In this document: piece after piece, positions 12,858-19,269 of the stretch | Layout of the letters: each line of letters begins with the position of its first letter | How positions within the stretch are numbered: position 1 is the first letter of the stretch | IMG/VR virus record: IMGVR_UViG_3300035665_000294 | Span: 1-20,216 of that record | Source: a virus | DNA length: 20,216 nucleotides | Direction: 5' to 3' (one strand) | Program-made: the position numbers and the translations under genes | Notes under the pieces: model-generated | Databases searched by the model: none | The model's input: the letters and a program-made list of their open reading frames with translations, nothing else | Told to the model about the DNA's origin: nothing

Positions 12858-14090
12858 TTAAGCAGCCAGTGACATTTCGCCGTCGCTGGTCATGTTCGAC
12901 CAGCCGGGGTCGGCAGCAGGGGCGTTGCTGTACTTCTGCGGGTTGAGAGCCCGTTCGATGGCAACGTCCGAGACGTTCGCCTTCCAGAGTTGCTGCAGGA
13001 CCTCTGCAGACTCGGGAGAGGCGCGGTTGACCATCGTCTCCTCGAACGCCTTGCGGTACTCCTGACCGTCGGTCAGACCCTCGGCGAGGTAGAACGCCTC
13101 GCGCAGGGTAGGAATGTGATCAAGCTGAGCCTGATCGCCAGCCTGACGGCAGACGGTGAGGAAGCTGACGATCACCTCCGCAAGCTCGACGGTGCAGCCA
13201 GAGCGCGCGGCAATCACCTTCGACTCAAGCTCGGGCTTCAGGTAGCTGAAGACCAGGGTCTTGGCGAAGCGGTTGACGAACGCGACGTTCTGCTCGCGAA
13301 TGCCGACGTACATGCCAGAGAAGTCGCCGCGACCGTTCGAGTTGTCGGCAGCGAAGAAGCAGACGCCGGGAGCCTTGCGAATCACCTGCCCGGTCTCGGG
13401 CACCGTAACAGCGCCGTCCGGCTCCAGGGGAGCGTGGAGGGCTGAGAGGTACTCGGGGCGGGCGAAGCTGACCTCATCGAGCAGGATCACCGCGCCAGGG
13501 CGCTGCATGCCGCGAAGCACGACGCCTTCCTGGTAGACGGTGGAGCCGTTCTTGACGCGCTCGCCGCCGATGAACTCATAGCGCTCAGCGCCGGAGTCGA
13601 AGCTGATCCGGATGAAGGCGCGACCGAGACCCGCGCAGAGGTTCTTGACGAACTCGGTCTTGCCAGTGCCAGCGGGACCAGCCAGCCAGACGTTGCGTCC
13701 GCGCTTGATCGCGACTGCAGCGGAGTGCAGGGCGTCGATGTCGAACTTGTAGAGCGGGTCCAGGGTCGGAGCAGCCGGGTCATTCCAGACCTCGATCTCG
13801 GTCGAGGCGAGCTTGCCCCGGACTCCGAAAATCTGACCCAGGGTTGCGACCCGGACCGGCTTGATCTCGGGCAGCTGTTCAACAGCTGGCGCTGGAGCAG
13901 CAGCCTGGACCGCCCAGGAGCCAGCGATCAGCCCCAGGGACTGGACCGCGCTGGTGACCGACTCGGCGGAACACGACGCCAGGGCGTCGAGGTAATCCTC
14001 CTTGGAGTTGCGAGCCATGTCTCGCCCCTTGCCAGTGACCCGGCGCAGGACTTCGTTGAGTTGCGGCTTCGAGAGATGCTGAATTTCCAT
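12858..14090 (-). CDS. CobS/MoxR-like AAA+ ATPase (410 aa)
   Basis: The N-terminal 80 residues form a small helical domain (HLSKPQLNEVLRRVTGKG, like a SAP or Rho-N-type segment), followed by an Ala-rich linker. The AAA+ core has Walker A GPAGTGKT (138-145), the MoxR-typical FIGGERVKNG insertion, Walker B VILLDEV (201-207) and sensor-1 FFAADNSNGRGD, ending with a helical lid. MoxR/CobS ATPases form rings that remodel a target through a VWA partner, here encoded next. The start was set at the ATG at 14090, with GGAGGT upstream; an in-frame TTG at 14102 is unlikely. Phages of aquatic bacteria often carry cobS/cobT-like pairs whose function is unsettled. Confidence 0.88.
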   Translation of the reverse strand: MEIQHLSKPQLNEVLRRVTGKGRDMARNSKEDYLDALASCSAESVTSAVQSLGLIAGSWAVQAAAPAPAVEQLPEIKPVRVATLGQIFGVRGKLASTEIEVWNDPAAPTLDPLYKFDIDALHSAAVAIKRGRNVWLAGPAGTGKTEFVKNLCAGLGRAFIRISFDSGAERYEFIGGERVKNGSTVYQEGVVLRGMQRPGAVILLDEVSFARPEYLSALHAPLEPDGAVTVPETGQVIRKAPGVCFFAADNSNGRGDFSGMYVGIREQNVAFVNRFAKTLVFSYLKPELESKVIAARSGCTVELAEVIVSFLTVCRQAGDQAQLDHIPTLREAFYLAEGLTDGQEYRKAFEETMVNRASPESAEVLQQLWKANVSDVAIERALNPQKYSNAPAADPGWSNMTSDGEMSLAA

Positions 14091-14102
14091 GATGACCTCC
14101 AA

Positions 14103-14255
14103 TCAAAGGGCGAGACCAAGAACCAGCAGCGCGTAGATCAGCGCTGCGGCGGCAAAAAACTGCAGGACAGAAAACAGCTGTCCGACAAGGAAGCGCAGCA
14201 AACGGTATCGTTCGCGGCGACGCAAAGTGCGGGTGATCGTCTGGGCGGCGTTCAT
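14103..14255 (-). CDS. Small membrane protein (50 aa)
   Basis: A basic N-terminal segment (TRTLRRRERYRLLRF) is followed by one hydrophobic helix to the C-terminus (LFSVLQFFAAAALIYALLVLGLAL by its general character), so a single-pass membrane protein with the N-terminus inside is expected. The ATG overlaps the stop of the 66-residue gene upstream (14252-14255), with GGAGG four bases before it. It directly precedes the AAA+ gene. It may anchor or help localise that complex, but this is only a contextual guess. Confidence 0.65.
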   Translation of the reverse strand: MNAAQTITRTLRRRERYRLLRFLVGQLFSVLQFFAAAALIYALLVLGLAL

Positions 14256-14452
14256 CGCGCCTCCAGTGCCGCCTGCAGGTCGGCGTAAGCAGAGGACAGC
14301 GTCACGCTGTAGCCAAGGTTGGCGATGGTCGCCAGCGCCTGGGGCGTGAAGGTCTTGGTGCCAGCAAGCTGGGCGAGCAGCTTGGCGGTTTCGTTGACGG
14401 GGTAGACGGTCGGGCGACCGTAGACCTCGCGAATGTGGACAACGCATTCCAT
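14252..14452 (-). CDS. Unknown 66-residue protein
   Basis: This short soluble protein begins MECVVHIREVYGRPTVYPVN, has a helix (ETAKLLAQLAGTKTF) and ends in another helix (AYADLQAALEAR). The beta-strand start and two helices suggest a small alpha/beta unit. I cannot identify it; the pattern is common among phage proteins of unknown role. Its ATG follows the stop of the 91-residue gene by one base, and its TGA overlaps the next ATG. Confidence 0.65.
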   Translation of the reverse strand: MECVVHIREVYGRPTVYPVNETAKLLAQLAGTKTFTPQALATIANLGYSVTLSSAYADLQAALEAR

Positions 14453-14453
14453 G

Positions 14454-14729
14454 TCAAATCTCCGCAGTTGGTAGGGCGTTAAACAGGGACATCTCGACGT
14501 CGAGCGTGACCGTATGAGTGGGGTCGACAGCGACGACGGCGCGAACGTGGGGCTCGGCGAGTTCCCCGGCGATATGCTCATGGAGCATCGAGAAGGTCAC
14601 CGGGTACTTCTGGTCAGCGTCCAGCTTGGCGACCCCGTCGGGGTTGAGTTGGCGGTTGAAGCCGATCTTGTTGCCAGCGATGGTCGCGGCGAGCAATTGA
14701 GCCCAGGTGAAGTACTTGATCTTTCGCAT
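14454..14729 (-). CDS. Unknown 91-residue protein
   Basis: The sequence starts MRKIKYFTWAQLLAATIAG and continues with a polar domain that includes KYPVTFSMLHEHIAGELAE and VRAVVAVDPTHTVTLDVEM, suggesting beta strands flanked by helices. No motif is recognised. The ATG at 14729 has AAGGAG five bases upstream; a GTG at 14735 is also in frame but overlaps that ribosome-binding site. It lies two bases after the stop of the 32-residue membrane peptide gene. Confidence 0.6.
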   Translation of the reverse strand: MRKIKYFTWAQLLAATIAGNKIGFNRQLNPDGVAKLDADQKYPVTFSMLHEHIAGELAEPHVRAVVAVDPTHTVTLDVEMSLFNALPTAEI

Positions 14730-14731
14730 GT

Positions 14732-14830
14732 TCACTCCTTGACGTAAGAGGGGCAGAGGGCGGCGGCAGCAGCGCTGAACAGCACCAAAGCCGTAAAGAC
14801 GGACAGCAGAACCAGCAAGAAGGAAAGCAT
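14732..14830 (-). CDS. Very small membrane peptide (32 aa)
   Basis: A 32-codon frame begins MLSFLLVLLSVF and is hydrophobic up to AAAAALCPSY before the charged end VKE. It resembles a one-helix membrane peptide, or a signal peptide with a lipobox-like cysteine that is too close to the end to be useful. AAAGG stands a few bases before the ATG. Its stop abuts the ribosome-binding site for the 91-residue gene, and it is the first small gene in the second leftward operon. Because it is so short it could be chance, but the hydrophobic composition and spacing support a real gene. Confidence 0.5.
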   Translation of the reverse strand: MLSFLLVLLSVFTALVLFSAAAAALCPSYVKE

Positions 14831-15127
14831 TGAGAGCCTTTCATGCGCTGGGAACCGCCAACGCTCGGTAGGACAGGGCGTCCGCACTTACCCACCACGG
14901 TGGGCAAGGTCTGAAACCCTGTTGCAGCCGGGTCAGAAGATCGGCTGGGACGGTGGGATTTCCGGCGGGCTGGTCGAGCGCTCTTTACGGTCGGGTTAGC
15001 TCACCGTCTCTGGCGTCTTGCCGGGACCAAACCGACTCTCGCCTACCAGGACATTGCTCGGTCGCCTGGAACCCAGTCCCCAGTCGCGTCGGTGGCGGGG
15101 ACAACAGACACAAAGAACATCACCGAC
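14831..15127 (-). other. Long leader of the AAA+/VWA operon with many hairpins
   Basis: About 300 bases separate the promoter at 15134-15163 from the first gene, and no convincing long frame fills them. Complementary arms include GTCCCC (15076-15081) / GGGGAC (15097-15102), CCAGG (15046-15050) / CCTGG (15065-15069), CCCAC (14891-14895) / GTGGG (14900-14904), and GCGCTGG (14845-14851) / CCAACGC (14858-14864, one GU pair), the last directly before the first gene. This suggests a structured 5' leader with regulatory or stability functions. A 25-codon ATG frame begins at 15120 but has no clear ribosome site. No known riboswitch class is recognised. Confidence 0.45.
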
Positions 15128-15133
15128 ACCCGA

Positions 15134-15163
15134 ATCTTATCGTTCGGTATTGCTGCATGTCAA
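15134..15163 (-). promoter_or_regulatory. Repressor-linked promoter of the AAA+/VWA/HD operon
   Basis: On the minus strand TTGACA (complement of 15158-15163), an 18-base spacer and TAAGAT (complement of 15134-15139) form a strong promoter. It shares the string GGTATTGACA with P_L, so the operator arm and -35 box overlap in exactly the same way. Confidence 0.7.
15136..15151. promoter_or_regulatory. Second, half-degenerate operator next to the -10 box
   Basis: One good half-site, GGTATT (15146-15151), faces a poor partner (CTTATC, 15136-15141), overlapping the -10 box at 15134-15139. It lies 26 bases from the perfect site, a spacing that could allow cooperative binding. Confidence 0.4.
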
Positions 15164-15177
15164 TACCAAACGGTATT
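15162..15177. promoter_or_regulatory. Operator, perfect AATACC-AAAC-GGTATT
   Basis: A perfect copy of the operator overlaps the -35 of the leftward promoter. Repressor bound here should silence the AAA+/VWA operon in a lysogen. It also lies about 60 bases upstream of the rightward gene at 15237 and could affect that direction as well. Confidence 0.65.
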
Positions 15178-15236
15178 CAACAGATGTCGAACAGTTGTTT
15201 CTTTGCAACATCAAGAGTGAAACAAGGAGTGAAGCC

Positions 15237-15377
15237 ATGAAGAAAGCAGTGAAGGTCCCAGTGAAAGCCGTCAAGGGGTACGCAAAGGGCGGTCCCATTG
15301 GCAAGTTCAAGCCCTGCTCGGGCTGCAAGAACGCCGCTGCCTGCGCCAAGGCTGGCAAGTGCATGAAGGGCGGCTGA
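15237..15377 (+). CDS. Small basic four-cysteine protein (46 aa)
   Basis: The protein is lysine-rich (KKAVKVPVKAVKGYAKGG) and ends with CSGCKNAAACAKAGKC, i.e. CxxCx5Cx5C, a likely zinc knuckle. AAGGAG is seven bases before the ATG. Small basic proteins of the AKGG type are common just before the terminase or structural genes in podovirus-like genomes, but their role is unknown to me. It is followed two bases later by the 60-residue gene and is the first gene of the rightward late-type block. Confidence 0.65.
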   Translation: MKKAVKVPVKAVKGYAKGGPIGKFKPCSGCKNAAACAKAGKCMKGG

Positions 15378-15379
15378 GA

Positions 15380-15562
15380 GTGAAGCCTGGGCTGTACGCG
15401 AACATCAACGCCAAGCGCGAGCGGATCGCCAAGGGCTCCGGTGAGCGCATGCGTCGCCCAGGGGAGAAGGGCGCCCCGACTGACGCCAACTTCAAGGAAG
15501 CCGCCAAGACAGCCAAGATGGCGAACGGCGGGATGGTGAGCAAGAGGGCGAAAAAGTGCTGA
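15380..15562 (+). CDS. KPGLYANI-type small basic phage protein (60 aa)
   Basis: The sequence KPGLYANINAKRERI, then SGERMRRPGEKGAPT, then FKEAAKTAK, matches a small protein seen again and again in podovirus-like phages near the head-packaging genes. Its function is unknown. I start it at the GTG at 15380, giving V/M-KPGLY, rather than at the upstream GTG at 15359, which overlaps the previous gene and adds unrelated residues. No obvious Shine-Dalgarno stands before it, so coupling with the previous stop two bases away is likely. Confidence 0.7.
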   Translation: MKPGLYANINAKRERIAKGSGERMRRPGEKGAPTDANFKEAAKTAKMANGGMVSKRAKKC

Positions 15563-15563
15563 T

Positions 15564-16697
15564 GTGAGCGCCTTAGGCTTCTACGTTGTCGGCAACGCCC
15601 GGTTCAGTTCAAAGGTCGACGCGCTGCTCTACGGGGCGGCAACCAACCAGCAGGTGGGCTGGTGGTTCCACGATGAGGTGTTCGGCGCCTACGACTGGAC
15701 GGTCGAGCCAGAGCAGAGCCTGGATGACCTGTACGCAAAGCGCGCCCGCCAGCTTCGAGAGAGCTACGACTACCTGATCCTCAGCTACAGCGGGGGCGCA
15801 GACACTCACAACGTCCTGGAGACGTTCCTTCGAAACAGCATCCACCTGGACGAAGTTGTCTGCAACCACCTCACCGAGGCAACCCAGCGCTGGACGGTGC
15901 TTGATCGCTCGGTGATTGCGCCTTGGAACTTCGCCGCCGAGCATGCGCTGCAGGCGGTGCCCAGGCTGCAAGAGCTTGCCACCAGGGCGCCGAAAACGAA
16001 GATCACGGTTCTGGATGCCAGCAAGCATGTCCTGGACTCCATTGCTGAGATGGACGACCCAACCTGGGCGCTGCGGCGAAACGAACACCTAAGCCCAGGG
16101 CAGCTGTTCCGGTACGACTACTGGCACTGGGCAGAGATGATGAGGACCTTTGAGCGCGGGAAGCGAGTAGCGCTGATCGTTGGCATCGACAAGCCCAAGA
16201 CAAGGATCGAAGACGGGCAGTTCTGGATGGTGTTCCCAGACGGTGGGGTGAACATCACAACGATCCGAGAGTGGAACGCGGACCATAGCAACGTGGAGAC
16301 CGAGCCGTTCTATTGGTCGCCGACAGCTGTTGAGATGCTGTGCAAGCAGGCACACGTAATCCGCCGCTGGCTCAGGCAAAACCCGGAGATGGTGCGCCAC
16401 TGGGAGCGCCCGAGCTTTCGAACCATACGTCGGGTGCATGAGCGGGTTCTGCGCTCAGTGGTCTACAGCACCTGGGACGACGGCTGGTATCAGGCGGACA
16501 AGAGCGACACCATGTGGAACACGGAGTTCGACACCTGGATCAGGCGCGACCCTCAGCACACGAAGGCAATGAGCAACTGGTGCCGTGGGCTTGCCTACCT
16601 CGCCCAGGTTCTGCCAGGGGGCTCGCTCATTGAGCGCCGAGGGATGCCAGACGGCATCAAGGCGTTCACCAAGAGGTACACGATAGGACAGGCATGA
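15564..16697 (+). CDS. PP-loop ATP-pyrophosphatase-like protein (377 aa)
   Basis: The segment YLILSYSGGADTHNVLETF (SGGADT at 76-81) is the PP-loop of N-type ATP pyrophosphatases, the group that includes QueC, TilS, NAD synthetase, and PAPS-reductase/DndC-like enzymes. These enzymes activate a substrate by adenylation. The rest (residues 100-377), rich in tryptophan (HWAEMMRTF, WDDGWYQADK), does not match a family I know. There is no QueC-type four-cysteine zinc site, which argues against queuosine synthesis. The frame begins with GTG at 15564, one base after the previous stop, without a clear ribosome site. Modification of DNA, RNA or a metabolite is possible; the substrate is unknown. Confidence 0.7.
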   Translation: MSALGFYVVGNARFSSKVDALLYGAATNQQVGWWFHDEVFGAYDWTVEPEQSLDDLYAKRARQLRESYDYLILSYSGGADTHNVLETFLRNSIHLDEVVCNHLTEATQRWTVLDRSVIAPWNFAAEHALQAVPRLQELATRAPKTKITVLDASKHVLDSIAEMDDPTWALRRNEHLSPGQLFRYDYWHWAEMMRTFERGKRVALIVGIDKPKTRIEDGQFWMVFPDGGVNITTIREWNADHSNVETEPFYWSPTAVEMLCKQAHVIRRWLRQNPEMVRHWERPSFRTIRRVHERVLRSVVYSTWDDGWYQADKSDTMWNTEFDTWIRRDPQHTKAMSNWCRGLAYLAQVLPGGSLIERRGMPDGIKAFTKRYTIGQA

Positions 16698-16921
16698 GAT
16701 TCACTGAGAGGATTCCCCGTAGCGCGTTGAAGGTGATCACCTGGAGGGTGCTTGTCACGATCACGAACTTCGTCGGCGGCTGGCTTGCCAGTGGAAGCTG
16801 GAAGGTCGGTTTGGGCGTGGTGAGCTTCGCCCTGGTGGTCAACTCGATCCTGTACTTCGTCCATGAGCGCGCCTGGAACCGCTTCGATTGGGGGCGCAGA
16901 GAGTCGGGAGAGTTGAGATGA
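16694..16921 (+). CDS. DUF2061 small membrane protein (75 aa)
   Basis: The family signature is visible: RSALKVITWRVLVTITNF at the start, two hydrophobic segments (about 15-35 and 38-58) and the closing ILYFVHERAWNRFDWG. DUF2061 members are two-helix membrane proteins of unknown function. The ATG overlaps the stop of the PP-loop gene (16694-16697) and its TGA overlaps the TerS start, so the three are co-translated. The tight coupling to the PP-loop gene suggests a shared pathway, though no evidence in the sequence defines it. Confidence 0.8.
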   Translation: MRFTERIPRSALKVITWRVLVTITNFVGGWLASGSWKVGLGVVSFALVVNSILYFVHERAWNRFDWGRRESGELR

Positions 16922-17595
16922 ACGAAGAGCAAGAGCGCGAAGAGCGCGAAGCTGCCAGGAAGAAGGCAGCAGAGAAGAAGCGCCAGCAAAAGGACGCAGC
17001 AAGGGATCAGGCGCTGCAGGAAGTCGCCCTGGCTGAGAAAAACGCCCATGAGCAGCTACAGCTGGCACAACAGCAGGCAACAGCTGTGCAAAGCGTAGGG
17101 GGAGAGAACAGCACCCAAACAGCTGTCATGGGCAGACCAAGCGAATACACAGACGAAGAGGCAGATCGCATCTGCGCCTGGATCGCAGAGGGGAGATCAC
17201 TGCGCAGCTACTGCAGGCTGGAGCATCGAGGGCTCGACACTGTCTATCGGTGGTTACGGGAAAGGAAGGACTTCCGGGAGCGGTACGCGCGCGCACACGA
17301 CGACCGCGCCGATTCCCTGGCTGATGAGATCGTCGACATCGCCGACGAAGCCGCCACTGGCAGCATGGAGGAAATCCAGGCAGCACGGCTGCGCGTGGAC
17401 GCCCGCAAGTGGGTCGCAAGCAAGCTCAAGCCGACGAAGTGGGGCGATTACCAGGGCGACACCGCCAAGACGAACGTCATCTTCAACATTGGCATCCGCT
17501 CTACCCACAGTCAGCCGCCCACAATCGACTGCAACCCCGCGCCAGTGCTGGGGAGTCGACCGGGCATTGAGTCCGGTCCTCTACTTCCAGGCTGA
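16918..17595 (+). CDS. terS: Terminase small subunit (225 aa)
   Basis: Residues 1-55 are a strongly charged helix, probably a coiled coil. Residues 72-145 match a terminase small-subunit DNA-binding module: GRPSEYTDEEADRICAWIA, then SLRSYCRLEHRGLDTVYRWL and a following helix with FRERYARAHDDRADSLADEI. This is the Sf6/Terminase-5-like type with an HTH plus oligomerisation helices. TerS rings recognise the packaging site and hand DNA to TerL. The long charged N-terminal extension is atypical. Three CAGCTG elements fall within 62 bases (17059, 17081, 17120), the densest cluster in the window. The start at 16918 overlaps the previous TGA. TerL is 1.6 kb further on, with the lysis genes between. 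Confidence 0.82.
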   Translation: MNEEQEREEREAARKKAAEKKRQQKDAARDQALQEVALAEKNAHEQLQLAQQQATAVQSVGGENSTQTAVMGRPSEYTDEEADRICAWIAEGRSLRSYCRLEHRGLDTVYRWLRERKDFRERYARAHDDRADSLADEIVDIADEAATGSMEEIQAARLRVDARKWVASKLKPTKWGDYQGDTAKTNVIFNIGIRSTHSQPPTIDCNPAPVLGSRPGIESGPLLPG

Positions 17596-17878
17596 ACAGC
17601 GGCAACAGCTGTCGGACAGGGCGTAAACGCGCGCGTTGTCGTGCGCGGAGTCGCGGCGGACCCGCGAGCGCGCGAGGCGGCGGGGTTGGGACCCACCACA
17701 TACCCACCCTCACACGCACTTGGCGCCTTTTTATAGCGAAGTTAGCCGGTTTATCGCCTGACGATAACTTTGGCGCCCCATGCGGACCAAGACACCCCCT
17801 GGGGAGGGGGTATATGTTCGTTTTTCGCAAAATTTTGTGCATATCCGCCTTAAAGCGCGCAGAAATTGGAGGAGTTGG
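17596..17878. other. Non-coding region between TerS and the lysis module
   Basis: No gene is seen. The first half is extremely GC-rich (CGCGCG runs, hairpin TCGCGG 17651-17656 / CCGCGA 17662-17667). The second half has TTATCG-CCTGA-CGATAA, two GGCGCC sites about 50 bases apart flanking AAGTTA/TAACTT arms, and the palindrome CAAAATTTTG (17827-17836). One ACAGCTGT lies at 17605-17612. It may hold a packaging site, a late promoter or a terminator. Confidence 0.5.
17794..17825 (+). terminator. Possible terminator before the lysis genes
   Basis: ACCCCCT (17794-17800) and AGGGGGT (17805-17811) form a seven-base-pair stem with a GGGG loop. The T5 run starts only nine bases later, so it is a weak match to an intrinsic terminator. 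Confidence 0.3.
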
Positions 17879-18142
17879 ATGGTTGATCGTGAGCTTGAGG
17901 GCTACTTGAGGCAGTTTGAGCCCCTGAAATTTGTGGATGTGGGCTACAAAAGCCCAGAGGCTGAGGCGATTGCCCCCTTCCTGGTCACGATTTCCGGTCT
18001 TGTGAGCCTGTATGGCGCCGTTCACCGCTTTGAAGTCGATGTAGACCTGCGGGAAATGGGTTCAGGCAAGGATTTGGAGCGGCTTGCAGCCCTGCTGATT
18101 GAGTCGTTCGACCGCGCGGCTGAGCAGATCAAGCTGCATTAA
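17879..18142 (+). CDS. Unknown 87-residue protein at the head of the lysis module
   Basis: I do not recognise this protein. It begins MVDRELEGYLRQFEPLKFVDVG and continues with a beta-rich centre (PFLVTISGLVSLYGAVHRFEVDVDL) and a C-terminal helix (KDLERLAALLIESFDRAAEQIKLH). No membrane segment or signal is strong enough to call it a spanin or holin. The start at 17879 has GGAGGAG five bases upstream. It precedes the holin by ten bases, so a lysis-related or structural role is possible. Confidence 0.6.
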   Translation: MVDRELEGYLRQFEPLKFVDVGYKSPEAEAIAPFLVTISGLVSLYGAVHRFEVDVDLREMGSGKDLERLAALLIESFDRAAEQIKLH

Positions 18143-18152
18143 GGGGGGGTTG

Positions 18153-18647
18153 ATGGTCGATCTATTGAGTGGTGGTCTTTTGGGGTCAATTTTTGGCGGG
18201 TTGTTCCGCCTTGCCCCAGAAATCCTGAAGTGGCTGGACAAGAAGAACGAGCGCGCCCATGAGTTGCTGATGTTCCAGCGTCAATGTGACCTTGAAGCCC
18301 AGAGGGGCGCCCAAAAGCTCGCCGAGATTGGCGCTCACAGGGAGGCTGCAGTCGATGTTGGAGCGATGGTTGCTTTCAACGCGGCGATCAACCAGCAGAC
18401 CGAGATGGTGAAGGCGGTAGGCGGATGGGTGGCTTCTCTGTCCGCCAGCGTCCGCCCGGTGGTTACTTACTGGATTCTTGCGATTTGGTCTTTTGCTCAT
18501 CTCTGGTTCGCCTGGATGAGCTACCGGGTTGGCATGGACCCGATTGACGTCTTCAAGCTGGTAATGAGCGCAGACTTTGCTGCGCTGGTTTCTGGGACCC
18601 TGAACTACTGGTTCCTCGACAGAACCCTTGCCAAGCGAGGGCTCTGA
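18153..18647 (+). CDS. GTA-type 3TM holin (164 aa)
   Basis: The start LLSGGLLGSIFGGLFRLAPEILKW, a charged helix (KKNERAHELLMFQRQ...) and two C-terminal hydrophobic segments (VVTYWILAIWSFAHLWFA, then FAALVSGTLNYWF) match the 3TM holin family first described in gene transfer agents (DUF3154). Holins form pores in the inner membrane that release the endolysin. The endolysin gene follows with a one-base overlap (TGATG). An AAGGGGGGG tract acts as the ribosome site. The number of membrane spans is predicted by eye. Confidence 0.75.
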   Translation: MVDLLSGGLLGSIFGGLFRLAPEILKWLDKKNERAHELLMFQRQCDLEAQRGAQKLAEIGAHREAAVDVGAMVAFNAAINQQTEMVKAVGGWVASLSASVRPVVTYWILAIWSFAHLWFAWMSYRVGMDPIDVFKLVMSADFAALVSGTLNYWFLDRTLAKRGL

Positions 18648-19096
18648 TGCAGGAGGCGGTGCAGATCGCTGCCGACCTCTGCAAGTTGTTTGAGGGGTTC
18701 CGGTCAAAGCCGTACCTATGCCCAGCCGGTGTGCCGACCATTGGGTACGGCAGCACGTACTACGAGAACGGCAACAAGGTCGAACTCACGCATCCGCCAA
18801 TGAGCAAGGAGCGCGCTGAACAGCTGTTGCTGTTCGAACTGAACCACACATACCTTCCTGGAGTCCTCCGTCAATGCCCAAATCTGCTGCAAGAAAAGCC
18901 GGGTCGTCTGGCAGCGATAGTGGACTTCGCCTACAACCTGGGCGTCGGGAGGCTGCAGACGTCCACCCTGAAGCGAAAGATCGTCGCGAAGGATTGGGAC
19001 GGGGCGAAGGAGCAGCTGATGCTTTGGACCCGTGGGGGTGGGAAAGTTCTTCCGGGTCTCGTCAGACGCAGGTCCGCCGAGGTCCAGTTGATGTAA
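18647..19096 (+). CDS. GH24 (T4/P21-type) endolysin (149 aa)
   Basis: The catalytic pattern LFEGFRSKPYLCPAGVPTIGYG gives Glu16-x8-Cys-x5-Thr, the variant with cysteine in place of aspartate that is found in many phage lysozymes. The remaining family landmarks are AAIVDFAYNLGVGRL and LMLWTRGGGKVLPGLVRRRSAE. It cleaves peptidoglycan between MurNAc and GlcNAc. No signal or anchor sequence precedes the domain, so release depends on the holin. The ATG overlaps the holin stop. Confidence 0.9.
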   Translation: MQEAVQIAADLCKLFEGFRSKPYLCPAGVPTIGYGSTYYENGNKVELTHPPMSKERAEQLLLFELNHTYLPGVLRQCPNLLQEKPGRLAAIVDFAYNLGVGRLQTSTLKRKIVAKDWDGAKEQLMLWTRGGGKVLPGLVRRRSAEVQLM

Positions 19097-19269
19097 TCCC
19101 GAAGTACCCGGTCTACGACCCCAAGACCGACGGGAACGTCTTTGAATGGATCATCCAAGCCTGCGCTCAGATGCGGGCTGCACAACAACTTGAGCGGATC
19201 AGTCGAAGACCGCCGAAGGTAATACCCCCTGATGAACGTCAACTACCAAGCCCCTGGTCCGATAACTGA
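19096..19269 (+). CDS. Short open frame without a normal start codon
   Basis: Directly after the endolysin stop a frame reads IPKYPVYDPKTDGNVFEW and continues to PPKVIPPDERQLPSPWSDN. It looks like protein: it is polar, with helix AQMRAAQQLERISRR and a proline-rich tail. There is no ATG, GTG or TTG near its beginning. ATC at 19096, or a late ATG at 19171 that leaves 32 residues, are the only options seen. It overlaps the start of TerL by 38 bases. It may use a rare start codon, be a relic, or be expressed by coupling to the endolysin stop. Unknown function. Confidence 0.35.
   Translation: MPKYPVYDPKTDGNVFEWIIQACAQMRAAQQLERISRRPPKVIPPDERQLPSPWSDN

Noticed and set aside
17612-18820. Gap in the ACAGCTGT distribution over the lysis genes, suggesting recent acquisition
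   Set aside because: Gaps of 1.2-2 kb also occur at 3675-5112 and 14181-16100, so with only about 46 core sites this gap is within the expected spread.
19021-19060. Programmed -1 frameshift at the end of the endolysin (GGGAAAG)
   Set aside because: The heptamer is not in the register needed for slippage in the zero frame and no downstream structure is obvious.
7382-19225. Further AATACC-like half-sites at about 7383, 10014 and 19220
   Set aside because: They lack the matching GGTATT arm and a promoter nearby, so they are probably chance matches.
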